From the NCBI GenBank assembly GCA_025361065.1, contig JANYAY010000175.1, positions 1-50,300 of the forward strand: DNA of 50,300 nt. The letters run 5' to 3'. This document shows positions 1 to 7,405 of this stretch, piece by piece. Position numbers and translations under genes: made by a program. The notes beneath the pieces are model-generated. The model searched no databases, was not told where the DNA came from, and was given only the letters and a program-made list of their open reading frames with translations. Each line of letters opens with the position of its first letter. Positions within the stretch are counted from its first letter, which is position 1. The DNA is from Deltaproteobacteria bacterium (lineage in GTDB: Bacteria > Desulfobacterota > Syntrophia > Syntrophales > Smithellaceae).

Positions 1-223
1 TTTCCCTGTCTGTCAGAATGGTATTGAGCGCCACATAGACCTTGGCGTAATAAAGGTGTGCGTGCCGGATCAAGCGGGCAATATCGGCGACGCTCACTCC
101 CGCGTCTGCCCTGGCGGAATATTTTGGAGCGCCGATATACACAGCATCTGCGCCGTGATCAATGGCGGCAATCCCGATTGCGGCATCGCCCGCCGGGGCC
201 AGCAATTCCAGTGCAGTGGACAT
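1..223 (-). CDS. Peptidase U32 family protein, N-terminal part (cut by window edge)
   Basis: The minus strand from an ATG at 223 reads MSTALELLAPAGDAAIG..., then GADAVYIG and YSARADAG, and stays open to the window edge. The ELLAPAG start followed by GADAVYIG is the N-terminal signature of the U32 peptidase family (collagenase-like proteases, including members now linked to tRNA or ubiquinone hydroxylation). Only about 74 residues are visible, so the catalytic or cluster-binding region cannot be judged and no subfamily is assigned. The start codon follows the stop codon of the upstream nucleotide hydrolase gene with no gap, and a GGAG-type ribosome site lies inside the end of that gene. The two are therefore almost certainly co-transcribed. 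It is absent from the ORF track because it has no stop codon within the window. Confidence 0.8.
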   Translation of the reverse strand, partial: MSTALELLAPAGDAAIGIAAIDHGADAVYIGAPKYSARADAGVSVADIARLIRHAHLYYAKVYVALNTILTDRE

Positions 224-673
224 TTATTTCTCTCCGGAGGAAACGGCGATTTTCGGGGCGGTCTGGCGGATGAATTCCTCCATGATGGTTTTGGCGCAAG
301 AAAGCGAAGTATAGGAGGCTGTCTGTATACCCGGGCTGCCGCTGATCATGGCGGACAAGGAACGGCCCGATCCTTTTCGCTGTAAGCATAAGACAGGCTT
401 CTTCAATGCCGTGGCCCATCCCAGTTCATATCCTACACCCAGAGACGGCATGGTGACTTCGGCCACAACTAAATCGCAAGATTTAAGCCAGGCCATGTCC
501 CGGTCATGGATATGGCGATCGGTGGGTCCGTCGTCGCCTTGGGACGAGAGGGCGGCGTTGCCGACGTGCTCGGTCAATACTTCTCCGAAAAAACGCAGAT
601 CGGTGATCATTGCTTCATAAATGGCGACGTCGTCCCGTCCGGCCCGGATCGCTCCGGCAAAATATATTTTCAT
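224..673 (-). CDS. DNPH1/RCL-like 2'-deoxynucleoside 5'-phosphate N-hydrolase
   Basis: This 149-residue protein begins MKIYFAGAIRAGR, the nucleotide-binding start of the RCL/DNPH1 branch of the nucleoside 2-deoxyribosyltransferase superfamily. A second motif, EVTMPSLGVGYELGWA, carries the catalytic Glu (in YELG) and the conserved AEVT strand. Family members split deoxynucleoside monophosphates into free base and deoxyribose 5-phosphate, and are thought to clean up modified nucleotides in the cytosol. The length matches the family. The gene abuts a U32-family gene downstream (TAA directly followed by ATG), suggesting a two-gene operon. Substrate preference (dGMP-like or modified pyrimidine) cannot be read from the sequence. 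Confidence 0.85.
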   Translation of the reverse strand: MKIYFAGAIRAGRDDVAIYEAMITDLRFFGEVLTEHVGNAALSSQGDDGPTDRHIHDRDMAWLKSCDLVVAEVTMPSLGVGYELGWATALKKPVLCLQRKGSGRSLSAMISGSPGIQTASYTSLSCAKTIMEEFIRQTAPKIAVSSGEK

Positions 674-940
674 GCGTTCCCCTTTGGCAGATAATGTATA
701 GGAAACGTTGTAATGTATGTCAAGGCAATCTTAACCGGATAACTAAAGGCTTGCGTTCATCCCTCCGCATCTTCATAAACCTGATTTTGTCAACACGGGA
801 AAGCTAAAATGCTCAATGCTGTTTTTCCGATCAGGTTGTTATTTAAGGATTTTTCGCTTTTCTTCCTGCGCCAAATAGTTTAGTATTGCAAACAAAATTT
901 CGGGAAAAGCAAACCGAGGCATATTTACAAAGGGGGTTAT

Positions 941-1705
941 TTGAGCCTTTTTTTTCAACACATTGTAGAACTTTATAGTCATGCGGAATATAACACCGTA
1001 AGAGAAGGACTCCGCAATTTTGAAAAGGCTAACAAGCCTTTCCCATCCTGTATTTACAGAGAACTTGACTATGCAGTGTCGAACACATACAGAAAAATCA
1101 GGGAAGAGAATGTATTTCCCATCCGATTCCTGTGGTTATTTGAACTTAAAGAACAAGTAATGACGGGCGTAGCCATGCCCCTTGACAGGTCTCATTATAA
1201 TCCAGAGTTTTTATATGCACGGTGGTTGAAGTGTCTTGAAGATGAATCTTTCAGGCAGGAAGCTATAAAGGTAGACGTCTTTTTTGACTTCGATAATAAG
1301 GCAATCTCATTAACATGGGGATGGGTTCTCGTCGGCGATACATTTATAGATGATTTGATGGAAATAGAAGCATTCTACGGCGAAGAATTGATGGTTCCTG
1401 ACAAGGAAACTGGAATAGCAAGCCCCTTGTTTGTTAATTATAAATCAAAAAAGATGTGGCAGAATGGTGCTATCAGAGTAGTAAGATGTGAATCAAAAAG
1501 GAAACCGAGGAAGTGTCCTGCCTGTAGCTCATCTCGCATAGCTGAAATTCTTTATGGAATGCCAGAAATTTCCGCTAAGCTTGAAAAGGATTTGAGTGCT
1601 GGTACAATAATTCTGGGTGGATGTTGCATAAGTGATGACGATCCAGAATGGCAATGTGCTGACTGTCAAATGGTGATTTATAAAAAAAGCTTGGCCACAA
1701 GGTGA
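941..1705 (+). CDS. Uncharacterised protein with C-terminal zinc-ribbon-like cysteines
   Basis: This is a 254-residue protein of unknown function. It starts at TTG (941), supported by an AGGGGG ribosome site 5 to 10 bases upstream; no better ATG exists nearby. The first ~175 residues show no motif I recognise. The C-terminal ~70 residues hold CPAC, then YGMPEISAKLEKD, then GGCCISDDDPEWQCADC. This arrangement (CPxC ... YGxP ... GGC ... DDPxWxCxxC) is a recurring zinc-binding tail in otherwise uncharacterised bacterial proteins. Sixteen bases downstream lies a GIY-YIG protein gene on the same strand, so the two probably form a unit. The pair looks AT-richer than its neighbours and may be accessory. 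No function is proposed. Confidence 0.75.
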   Translation: MSLFFQHIVELYSHAEYNTVREGLRNFEKANKPFPSCIYRELDYAVSNTYRKIREENVFPIRFLWLFELKEQVMTGVAMPLDRSHYNPEFLYARWLKCLEDESFRQEAIKVDVFFDFDNKAISLTWGWVLVGDTFIDDLMEIEAFYGEELMVPDKETGIASPLFVNYKSKKMWQNGAIRVVRCESKRKPRKCPACSSSRIAEILYGMPEISAKLEKDLSAGTIILGGCCISDDDPEWQCADCQMVIYKKSLATR

Positions 1706-1720
1706 TTGGAGAGAAGAATA

Positions 1721-2113
1721 ATGCATAGATTGATTGACATCGGATTTCGCAAAGTGGGTGAATGGAAAATACTCAATGAGAGCATAAGCCCTAATCTTTC
1801 TGATCTTGCAAATTCCTCAAACATCCTTTATGCATTTATTTCTGACGGCGAAATTCTTTATGTTGGAAAGACGACGCAGACATTACAGAGGCGACTATAT
1901 GGATATCAAAAGCCTGGTCCTACCCAATTCACGAACATCAAAGGAAATACACTATTAAAAGAACTTCTGTTGAAAGCCGAGTCTGTTGACATTTACGCGC
2001 TTCCTGATAATGGTTTACATCACTTCGGAGTCTTTCATTTAAATTTGGCGGCTGGTTTAGAGGACAGCATTATAACGACATTAAAACCAAAATGGAATGG
2101 CTCGCTAAAATAA
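1721..2113 (+). CDS. GIY-YIG nuclease-like protein
   Basis: This is a 130-residue protein. ILYAFISDGEILYVGKT followed by LQRRLYGY matches the GIY-YIG nuclease core: the two tyrosine strands, the G-K-T turn, then the conserved Arg of the first helix. A candidate metal-binding Glu lies in AAGLEDSIIT near the C-terminus. The ORF track begins at TTG 1706, but the ATG at 1721 has a clear GGAGAG site upstream and is preferred. Small solo GIY-YIG proteins occur in mobile elements, restriction modules and as DNA-repair orphans, and this one has no extra DNA-binding domain to specify a target. It directly follows the zinc-ribbon protein. The fold assignment is firm; the biological role is unknown. Confidence 0.8.
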   Translation: MHRLIDIGFRKVGEWKILNESISPNLSDLANSSNILYAFISDGEILYVGKTTQTLQRRLYGYQKPGPTQFTNIKGNTLLKELLLKAESVDIYALPDNGLHHFGVFHLNLAAGLEDSIITTLKPKWNGSLK

Positions 2114-2236
2114 ATATCAAGCCGCTCAAGCCTATCGCGGCCTGCTGAAACGCTCTGGCTCAGCTTTTCGTTAGCATTGAAATTTCTTGTCCAAAAGCAA
2201 GGTTAAAACATTTGCAAAAGTATTAAAAACAAGTTG

Positions 2237-2341
2237 GTCATTCCATGCAAGCGAAGCGCGACGAAGAGCTTCCCCCGTATACTATGAGGGGGAATCCAGT
2301 ATTATCAGTATGTTCTGGATGCCGATTTTCATCGGCATGAC
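2237..2341. repeat. Degenerate palindromic interspersed repeat (MITE-like)
   Basis: The outer ends GTCATTCC and GGCATGAC form an imperfect inverted repeat. Inside are TCCCCC...GGGGGA, then ATCCAG...CTGGAT, and a perfect 8-bp hairpin ATGCCGAT-TTTC-ATCGGCAT (2319-2338). This resembles the widespread family of GTCATTCC...GGAATCCAG...CTGGAT...GAATGAC palindromes in Deltaproteobacteria. A half-copy of the same type lies at 26637-26657. The ORF called across this region (2187-2426) is better explained by the repeat. Confidence 0.7.
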
Positions 2342-2432
2342 GCTATTGATAGCACTTTTTCTATTACGACACAGTCTCCTGCGCCGGTATGATGAAAAGA
2401 GTATAAGGATGGTTAAAACAGGATAAGGATCT

Positions 2433-2792
2433 ATGAACTCAAGTAAAAATACCGGTGTCGTTTATTCCAGTGAGTTTGGCCAGGCTTGTCCTGCTTGCGG
2501 AAAACCTGCTCTCCAATGTGTCTGCCGTAAGAATAAAAAGGTAAATCCCACTGACGGCATTGTGCGGGTACGGTGGGAAACCAAAGGGCGCAAAGGTTCC
2601 GGCATGACGGTGGTTACAGGCATTCCTCTGGATGAGCAGTCGCTGAAAAAACTGGCCTCGCAACTGAAACAAAAATGTGGAACAGGTGGTACGGTCAAAT
2701 CAGGAGTTCTCGAGATTCAGGGCGATCAGCGGGGATTGCTTGCGGCAGAATTATCTAAATTGGGCTACACCGTAAAACATTCGGGCGGATGA
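2433..2792 (+). CDS. yciH: SUI1/YciH-type translation initiation factor-like protein
   Basis: This 119-residue protein has the SUI1 (eIF1-like) fold. A short N-terminal CPAC...CVC cysteine patch is followed by VRVRWETKGRKGSGMTVVTG, and the C-terminus carries the GTGGTVK and QGD segments that typify bacterial YciH. These proteins bind the 30S subunit and are thought to influence start-site fidelity; they are non-essential where tested. ATG 2433 lies behind AAGGATCT. The gene converges on hydF with a GC hairpin between them and has no functional link to its neighbours. The paired N-terminal cysteines could bind a metal, as in many delta/epsilon homologues, but this is not proven. Confidence 0.9.
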   Translation: MNSSKNTGVVYSSEFGQACPACGKPALQCVCRKNKKVNPTDGIVRVRWETKGRKGSGMTVVTGIPLDEQSLKKLASQLKQKCGTGGTVKSGVLEIQGDQRGLLAAELSKLGYTVKHSGG

Positions 2793-2824
2793 TGGGTACA
2801 TAATTAACACATCCACCCCCTTAA

Positions 2825-2842
2825 TCCCCCGCCAGCGGGGGA
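2825..2842. terminator. GC-rich hairpin between convergent yciH and hydF
   Basis: TCCCCCGC-CA-GCGGGGGA is a perfect 8-bp stem with a 2-base loop in the 90-bp gap between two convergent genes. It lacks a clear T-run on either side. It could act as a weak bidirectional terminator or be a REP-like remnant. Confidence 0.5.
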
Positions 2843-2883
2843 CACGAAAAGCATAGGATGATTTTTCCTTGATGCGCCTTTTA

Positions 2884-4140
2884 TCAAGATAACTTTTTGT
2901 TTTTCATTTCATTTTCGAAGGCCAGCAGGGCGGAAGGGAAGGGGGCAAGGCTGCGCTTGATCACGCCTTGCAGAAAAGAGATGGCTACGCCGTAGTTGGT
3001 CACAGGAACGCCTGCCTCTTGCGCTCTGCGCAGTCGGGTGAGCATTTCCCGGCGATTTATCATGCAACCGCCGCAATGCAGGATCAGTTTATAATCTTTC
3101 AGGTTGTCCGGATAATCGCGACCGCATACCGTATCAATCTGCAAGTCACCGCCGACATACTGCCGCAGCCAGCGGGGTATTTTCACCCGGCCGATATCGT
3201 CTTCCATCGCATGATGGGAACAGGCCTCGGCGATCAAAATCCTGTCGCCCGGCTGCAAGGTGTCAATGGCTGCCGCTCCCCGCGCCATAATATTCAAGTC
3301 GGACTTCTGCCTGGCAAAAAGAATGGAAAAGGTGGTCACCGGAATTTCTTTCGGAACATCAGCCGTGACTTTGAGAATGGCCTGCGAATCGGTTACGACG
3401 ATAGCGGGCGGAGTTTTCAGGCAGGCCAATGCCGCCGCCAGTTCTCTTTCCTTAACCACGAGCGTCATAGCGTCGTTGTCCAGAGCATCGCGGATGGTCT
3501 GCACCTGCGGCAGAATGAGCCGGCCTTTGGGCGCTTCCAGATCAATTGGTACTACTAAAACGGCCAAGCCCCCCGGCGGCAGCAAATCACCAATGAGTGA
3601 CGGCGTGCCGCTGAAATCTGCTGGGGCAACTTTCAGCAGTTGATGCTTTAAGGCCGCCAGATAATTTTGACGTTTTGTTTCATCGGTGCAGGATACGGTC
3701 AAAATCCAACCTGATTTTGCTTGCAGTAATTTCAGATGATCAGGTGAAGGACTGCGCAAATCGATCTTGTTGATGACTATCAATAGGGGAATCTTGCGTT
3801 TTTGTGCTTCGGTTAAAACCACTTCTTCGAAATCTGTCCAGATATCAGCCTCGGTGACCAATATAATGACATCGGTGCGGTCAAATACTTTGGCTGTTTT
3901 TTTCAAACGTGCCCCGGAGAGCTCCGATACATCGTCCAGGCCTGCCGTATCCAGAAAAAGCACAGGGCCAAGCGGCAGAAGCTCAATGGCTTTTTCCACT
4001 ACGTCTGTCGTGGTTCCGGCGACAGGCGAGGTGATGGCGATGTCCTGACCGAGCATTAAATTCAGCAGGCTCGATTTGCCGACATTGGTTCGACCCAGAA
4101 GCGCTATATGCAGCCGGTTTCCTTTCGGAGTGTTATCCAT
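2884..4140 (-). CDS. hydF: [FeFe]-hydrogenase H-cluster maturation GTPase HydF
   Basis: HydF is the scaffold on which the 2Fe subcluster is built before transfer to apo-hydrogenase. The 418-residue protein has an N-terminal TrmE/Era-like GTPase domain with P-loop GRTNVGKSS, DTAGLDD and NKID. A dimerisation domain follows. The C-terminal cluster-binding domain has EACSHH and then HCGGCM, which supply the CxH...HCxxC ligands of the HydF [4Fe-4S] cluster. Length and order are normal. The ATG shares its A with the stop codon of aspA (TAATG), so the two are translationally coupled. HydE and HydG, the other two maturases, are not in the window and must lie elsewhere. HydF would serve all three H-cluster proteins encoded upstream. 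Confidence 0.97.
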   Translation of the reverse strand: MDNTPKGNRLHIALLGRTNVGKSSLLNLMLGQDIAITSPVAGTTTDVVEKAIELLPLGPVLFLDTAGLDDVSELSGARLKKTAKVFDRTDVIILVTEADIWTDFEEVVLTEAQKRKIPLLIVINKIDLRSPSPDHLKLLQAKSGWILTVSCTDETKRQNYLAALKHQLLKVAPADFSGTPSLIGDLLPPGGLAVLVVPIDLEAPKGRLILPQVQTIRDALDNDAMTLVVKERELAAALACLKTPPAIVVTDSQAILKVTADVPKEIPVTTFSILFARQKSDLNIMARGAAAIDTLQPGDRILIAEACSHHAMEDDIGRVKIPRWLRQYVGGDLQIDTVCGRDYPDNLKDYKLILHCGGCMINRREMLTRLRRAQEAGVPVTNYGVAISFLQGVIKRSLAPFPSALLAFENEMKNKKLS

Positions 4141-5519
4141 TATTTATCCTTATAGCCCAGAGCCGTTAACTGATAGGGAGAAAATACTTTGTCGATTAAT
4201 TCTTTGCCCAGTTTCTTTTCTAAAAACAACCGCATATTATTTTCGCTGCCGGAAGAATATTCCGTGATGAACTCCGTTGCTTTTTCGTAGCCGATAATCG
4301 GCAGCAAAGCTGTGATGATCATGGGACTGGCATTGAAATATTCTTCACATTTATCTTTGCAGGCCATAATTCCGCGCACATGAGAAGTTAACAGCACATC
4401 GATATTGATCAGCAGATCCAGCGATTCCAGCAGAGAGTGGGCCAGCAGCGGCAGAAATTCATTGATTTGTAAAGTGCCACGGGCCGCCGTTTCGGTAATG
4501 ATGCCGTCATTGGCAATGACCTTGATGCCGATCTGGATAGCCGCTTCCGCCAAAACAGGGTTGACTTTGCCGGGCATGATGGAAGAACCGGCCTGTAATT
4601 GCGGCAGACGAATTTCACCCAGAAGATTCATCAGACGCAGATCGCCCGCAATTTTAATGAGATTAACTCCATGAGCTTTCAGGATTCCGGATACTTCGAC
4701 AAAAGAATCGGCATTGGCGGTTTCTCCTAAGATGTTTTCGCCCCGGGAGAGTCCCAGCCCCGTTACTTCCCGTAATTTTTCAATGACCAGAAAAATATAA
4801 TTCCGTGGTGCGGCCAGCCCTGTTCCCACGGCTGTTCCGCCTAAATTTACAACACGCAGGCGTTCTTCGCACTTAAAAGTCCGCCAGCGGTCGCGCGAAA
4901 ATGCTTCAGCAAAAGCGGAAAATTCCGCGCCCAGAGTGATGGGAACGGCGTCCTGCAATTCCGTCCGTCCCAGTTTGACGATTGCGGCAAATTCTTTTTC
5001 CTTTTCCTGAAAAGCTCCTTGCAGGCCGCTAATGGCTGCGGATAAATCGCGCAGTCGATAAATAGCGGCAACTTTGAGAGCTGTGGGATAAACATCGTTA
5101 GTGGATTGATGCAGATTGACGTCTTCCAGCGGATGAAGAAGAGAATAATTGCCTTTCTTGCCGCCGAGAAGTTCAATGGCGCGATTGGCAATGACTTCAT
5201 TGATGTTCATGTTGGTAGATGTTCCGGCGCCGCCCTGCAGGGCATCAACGGGAAATTGATCGGAGAGTCCACCTGCGGCAATTTCATCGCAGGCGGCAAT
5301 AATTGCTTTTCCTTTTTCCTCCGGGAGATGGCCGGTTTCCAGATTGGCCAGACAACATGCTTTCTTTGTCAGCGCAAGGCTTTTGATCAGAACATCATTT
5401 ACCTTCAGGCTACTGATGGGGAAATTATTAATGGCTCTCTGGGTATGTATTCCCCAATAAGCATCAGCAGGCATTTCCAATGATCCCAGAAAATCGTGTT
5501 CGATTCTTTTTTCATTCAT
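4140..5519 (-). CDS. aspA: Aspartate ammonia-lyase (aspartase)
   Basis: The 459-residue protein belongs to the fumarase/aspartase superfamily, which splits L-aspartate to fumarate and ammonia. It shows the superfamily signature GSSIMPGKVNP, the substrate-binding GGAGTSTNMN and the HQSTNDVYPTA block. Aspartase is preferred over fumarase because of overall resemblance and context: aspA-like genes are recurrently found with [FeFe]-hydrogenase maturation genes. Here it overlaps hydF by one base. One inference is that it supplies ammonia, or removes it, near assembly of the azadithiolate bridge, which contains nitrogen. The alternative is ordinary C4 metabolism feeding fumarate. A terminator-like hairpin lies only 23 bases before its start codon, so expression probably depends on read-through from hydA. 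Confidence 0.88.
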   Translation of the reverse strand: MNEKRIEHDFLGSLEMPADAYWGIHTQRAINNFPISSLKVNDVLIKSLALTKKACCLANLETGHLPEEKGKAIIAACDEIAAGGLSDQFPVDALQGGAGTSTNMNINEVIANRAIELLGGKKGNYSLLHPLEDVNLHQSTNDVYPTALKVAAIYRLRDLSAAISGLQGAFQEKEKEFAAIVKLGRTELQDAVPITLGAEFSAFAEAFSRDRWRTFKCEERLRVVNLGGTAVGTGLAAPRNYIFLVIEKLREVTGLGLSRGENILGETANADSFVEVSGILKAHGVNLIKIAGDLRLMNLLGEIRLPQLQAGSSIMPGKVNPVLAEAAIQIGIKVIANDGIITETAARGTLQINEFLPLLAHSLLESLDLLINIDVLLTSHVRGIMACKDKCEEYFNASPMIITALLPIIGYEKATEFITEYSSGSENNMRLFLEKKLGKELIDKVFSPYQLTALGYKDK

Positions 5520-5542
5520 AAATAACCTGTGCCCGGGGTTGG

Positions 5543-5583
5543 AAAAACAAAGAGGTTTGTCCGGCAGGACAGACCTCTTTGTT
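5543..5583 (-). terminator. Intrinsic terminator between hydA and aspA
   Basis: On the minus strand a 17-bp stem (AACAAAGAGGTCTGTCC / GGACAAACCTCTTTGTT, one mismatch) with a 4-base loop is followed by a T-run. It is a textbook Rho-independent terminator for the hydABC operon. Only 23 bases remain before the aspA start, leaving no room for a normal separate promoter, so it may act as a partial terminator that lowers aspA-hydF expression relative to hydA. Confidence 0.85.
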
Positions 5584-5609
5584 ATGGTAACTAATCTCGG
5601 GTAATCAAT

Positions 5610-7370
5610 TTAATCATCTTTTCGATGAGGCAATTCGTCGCCTCTCTTTACATATTTGGTATGCAGCAACTTGTGCGACTTGTGTCCCAAAGGTTCCTTT
5701 AAAAAATTGTCATAGAGCTTTTTGACCGATTCATTTTCGTGAGATTGACGTTTCTTCTGGACATTGCCGTCATCTTTATAAAGGGCCGCAGAACGCAAAA
5801 CTCTAATTTCGTTATTGGTAGGGATCGGCTCGCCCCCGCCGGATATACAACCGCCGGGACAGCACATAATTTCAATGAAGGCATAATCGGCCTTGCCCTC
5901 GCGGATTTTGTCCATTATTTTACGGGCGTTGCCCAGACCATGCGCAACAGCAATTTTCACATCGCCCAGAGCTCCCACCTTAACGGTTGCCTCTTTAACG
6001 CCTTCCAAACCACGTACCGGAGTAATATCCAGACTAGGCAGGTTTTCTCCCGTAACAACGGCATAAACAGTGCGCAGGGCGGCTTCCATAACACCGCCGG
6101 TCGCCCCGAAAATTGTTCCGGCACCGGTATATTCGCCCATCGGGGCGTCGTAATCTTCATCCGGCAGATTGACGAAATCAAGACCACCTTCTTTAATCAT
6201 GCGTCCCAGTTCCCGGGTGGTCAGAACATAATCAACATCGCGGAAACCACTGCTGTTCATTTCCGGTCGCTGGGCTTCAAACTTCTTGGCCGTACAGGGC
6301 ATAATGGATACGGAAACTATGTCTTTCGGATCAATTCCGGAAAGTTCCGCATAATATGTTTTAGCCAATGCGCCGAACATCTGCTGCGGTGATTTACAGG
6401 TGGAAAGATGATCAAGAAGATCGGGGTAAAAATGCTCGCAAAACTTGATCCAGCCCGGGCTGCAGGATGTGATCATCGGTAGTGTTCCGCCTTCTTTGAC
6501 ACGTTTAAGCAGTTCATTGCCTTCTTCGATGATGGTGAGATCGGCCGTGAAATTGGTGTCAAATACTTTATCAAATCCCAGCCTGCGCAGAGCGGCAATC
6601 ATTTTCCCGGTAACCAGACTTCCCGGAGGCATACCGAATTCTTCACCCAGCGCAGCTCTAATTGCCGGTGCTTCCTGGACGATCACGTGTTTAGTCGGGT
6701 CTTGCAGCGCTTTCCAGACTAAATCAACATCATCCTTTTCGTAAAGGGCGCCGACCGGGCAAACAAGAATGCACTGACCACAGGCGATACAATTAGATTC
6801 AACAAGCGGAAGGTCGAAAGCCGGAACAACTCTGACGTCGCTGCCGCGATGCGCGGGAGTCAAAACACTGACCGTCTGAATCTGTTCGCAAACCGTCACG
6901 CAGCGGTGACATTCAATACATTTACGGCTGTCCCGAACGATGGAGGGGCTGGAGCGGTCGATCATTCCTTCCTTCGGGAATTGGGTGTAATCAAAGCGGA
7001 CTTCTTTAAGACCAACAAACTCAGCAACTTTCTGTAAATCGCAGCTGCCGTTTCTCACACAAAAGTTGCACTCCTGCGGATGATTGGCCAATAATAGTTC
7101 CACAATCATTTTTCGGGCGTGACGGACTTTTTCCGTGTTGGTACGCACAACCATACCTTCGGATACGGGGAAAACGCAGGCGGCAATCAAACTACGCTGG
7201 CCTTCAACTTCCGTCATGCAAACGCGGCAGGCGCCGGGGGTATGATTTATTTCCGTCCAGGCGCAAAGGGTGGGTATTTTAATTCCATTTTTTTGGGCAG
7301 CTTCCAGAATTGTGGTACCTGCCTCAACTTCAATCTTGCGATTATCAATAGTCAATTTAACGGTTGACAT
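5610..7370 (-). CDS. hydA: NAD(P)-linked [FeFe]-hydrogenase catalytic subunit HydA (HndD-like, group A3 type)
   Basis: This 586-residue subunit catalyses H2 oxidation or proton reduction in a multimeric, probably electron-bifurcating, enzyme. Domains in order: an N-terminal [2Fe-2S] ferredoxin fold (C36, C48, C51, C65); a His-Cys [4Fe-4S] site (H97, C101, C104, C110); two [4Fe-4S] sites (C151-C161 and C194-C204); then the H-cluster domain with L1 TSCSPGW (301-307), L2 MPCTAKKFE (357 on) and L3 EIMCCPGGCISGGGEP. L1 has Ser where the usual second Cys (a cubane ligand) sits, and L3 has Cys where Ala is usual. I recall TSCSPGW from other NAD-linked subunits but cannot verify it here. It is preceded by AAGGAG and by the hydB fusion gene, and ended by a strong terminator. 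Confidence 0.95.
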   Translation of the reverse strand: MSTVKLTIDNRKIEVEAGTTILEAAQKNGIKIPTLCAWTEINHTPGACRVCMTEVEGQRSLIAACVFPVSEGMVVRTNTEKVRHARKMIVELLLANHPQECNFCVRNGSCDLQKVAEFVGLKEVRFDYTQFPKEGMIDRSSPSIVRDSRKCIECHRCVTVCEQIQTVSVLTPAHRGSDVRVVPAFDLPLVESNCIACGQCILVCPVGALYEKDDVDLVWKALQDPTKHVIVQEAPAIRAALGEEFGMPPGSLVTGKMIAALRRLGFDKVFDTNFTADLTIIEEGNELLKRVKEGGTLPMITSCSPGWIKFCEHFYPDLLDHLSTCKSPQQMFGALAKTYYAELSGIDPKDIVSVSIMPCTAKKFEAQRPEMNSSGFRDVDYVLTTRELGRMIKEGGLDFVNLPDEDYDAPMGEYTGAGTIFGATGGVMEAALRTVYAVVTGENLPSLDITPVRGLEGVKEATVKVGALGDVKIAVAHGLGNARKIMDKIREGKADYAFIEIMCCPGGCISGGGEPIPTNNEIRVLRSAALYKDDGNVQKKRQSHENESVKKLYDNFLKEPLGHKSHKLLHTKYVKRGDELPHRKDD

Positions 7371-7405
7371 AAATTATTTCTCCTTAATGGATCTGTAATA
7401 ATATT

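Noticed and set aside
2187-2426. 79-residue ORF with a hydrophobic stretch (MFWMPIFIGMTLLIALFLL)
   Set aside because: It begins at TTG without a convincing ribosome site and most of it is translated from the palindromic repeat at 2237-2341.
5106-7367. Plus-strand ORFs opposite aspA and hydA (for example 5739-6392)
   Set aside because: They are antisense shadows of clear minus-strand genes and show no recognisable protein motif.
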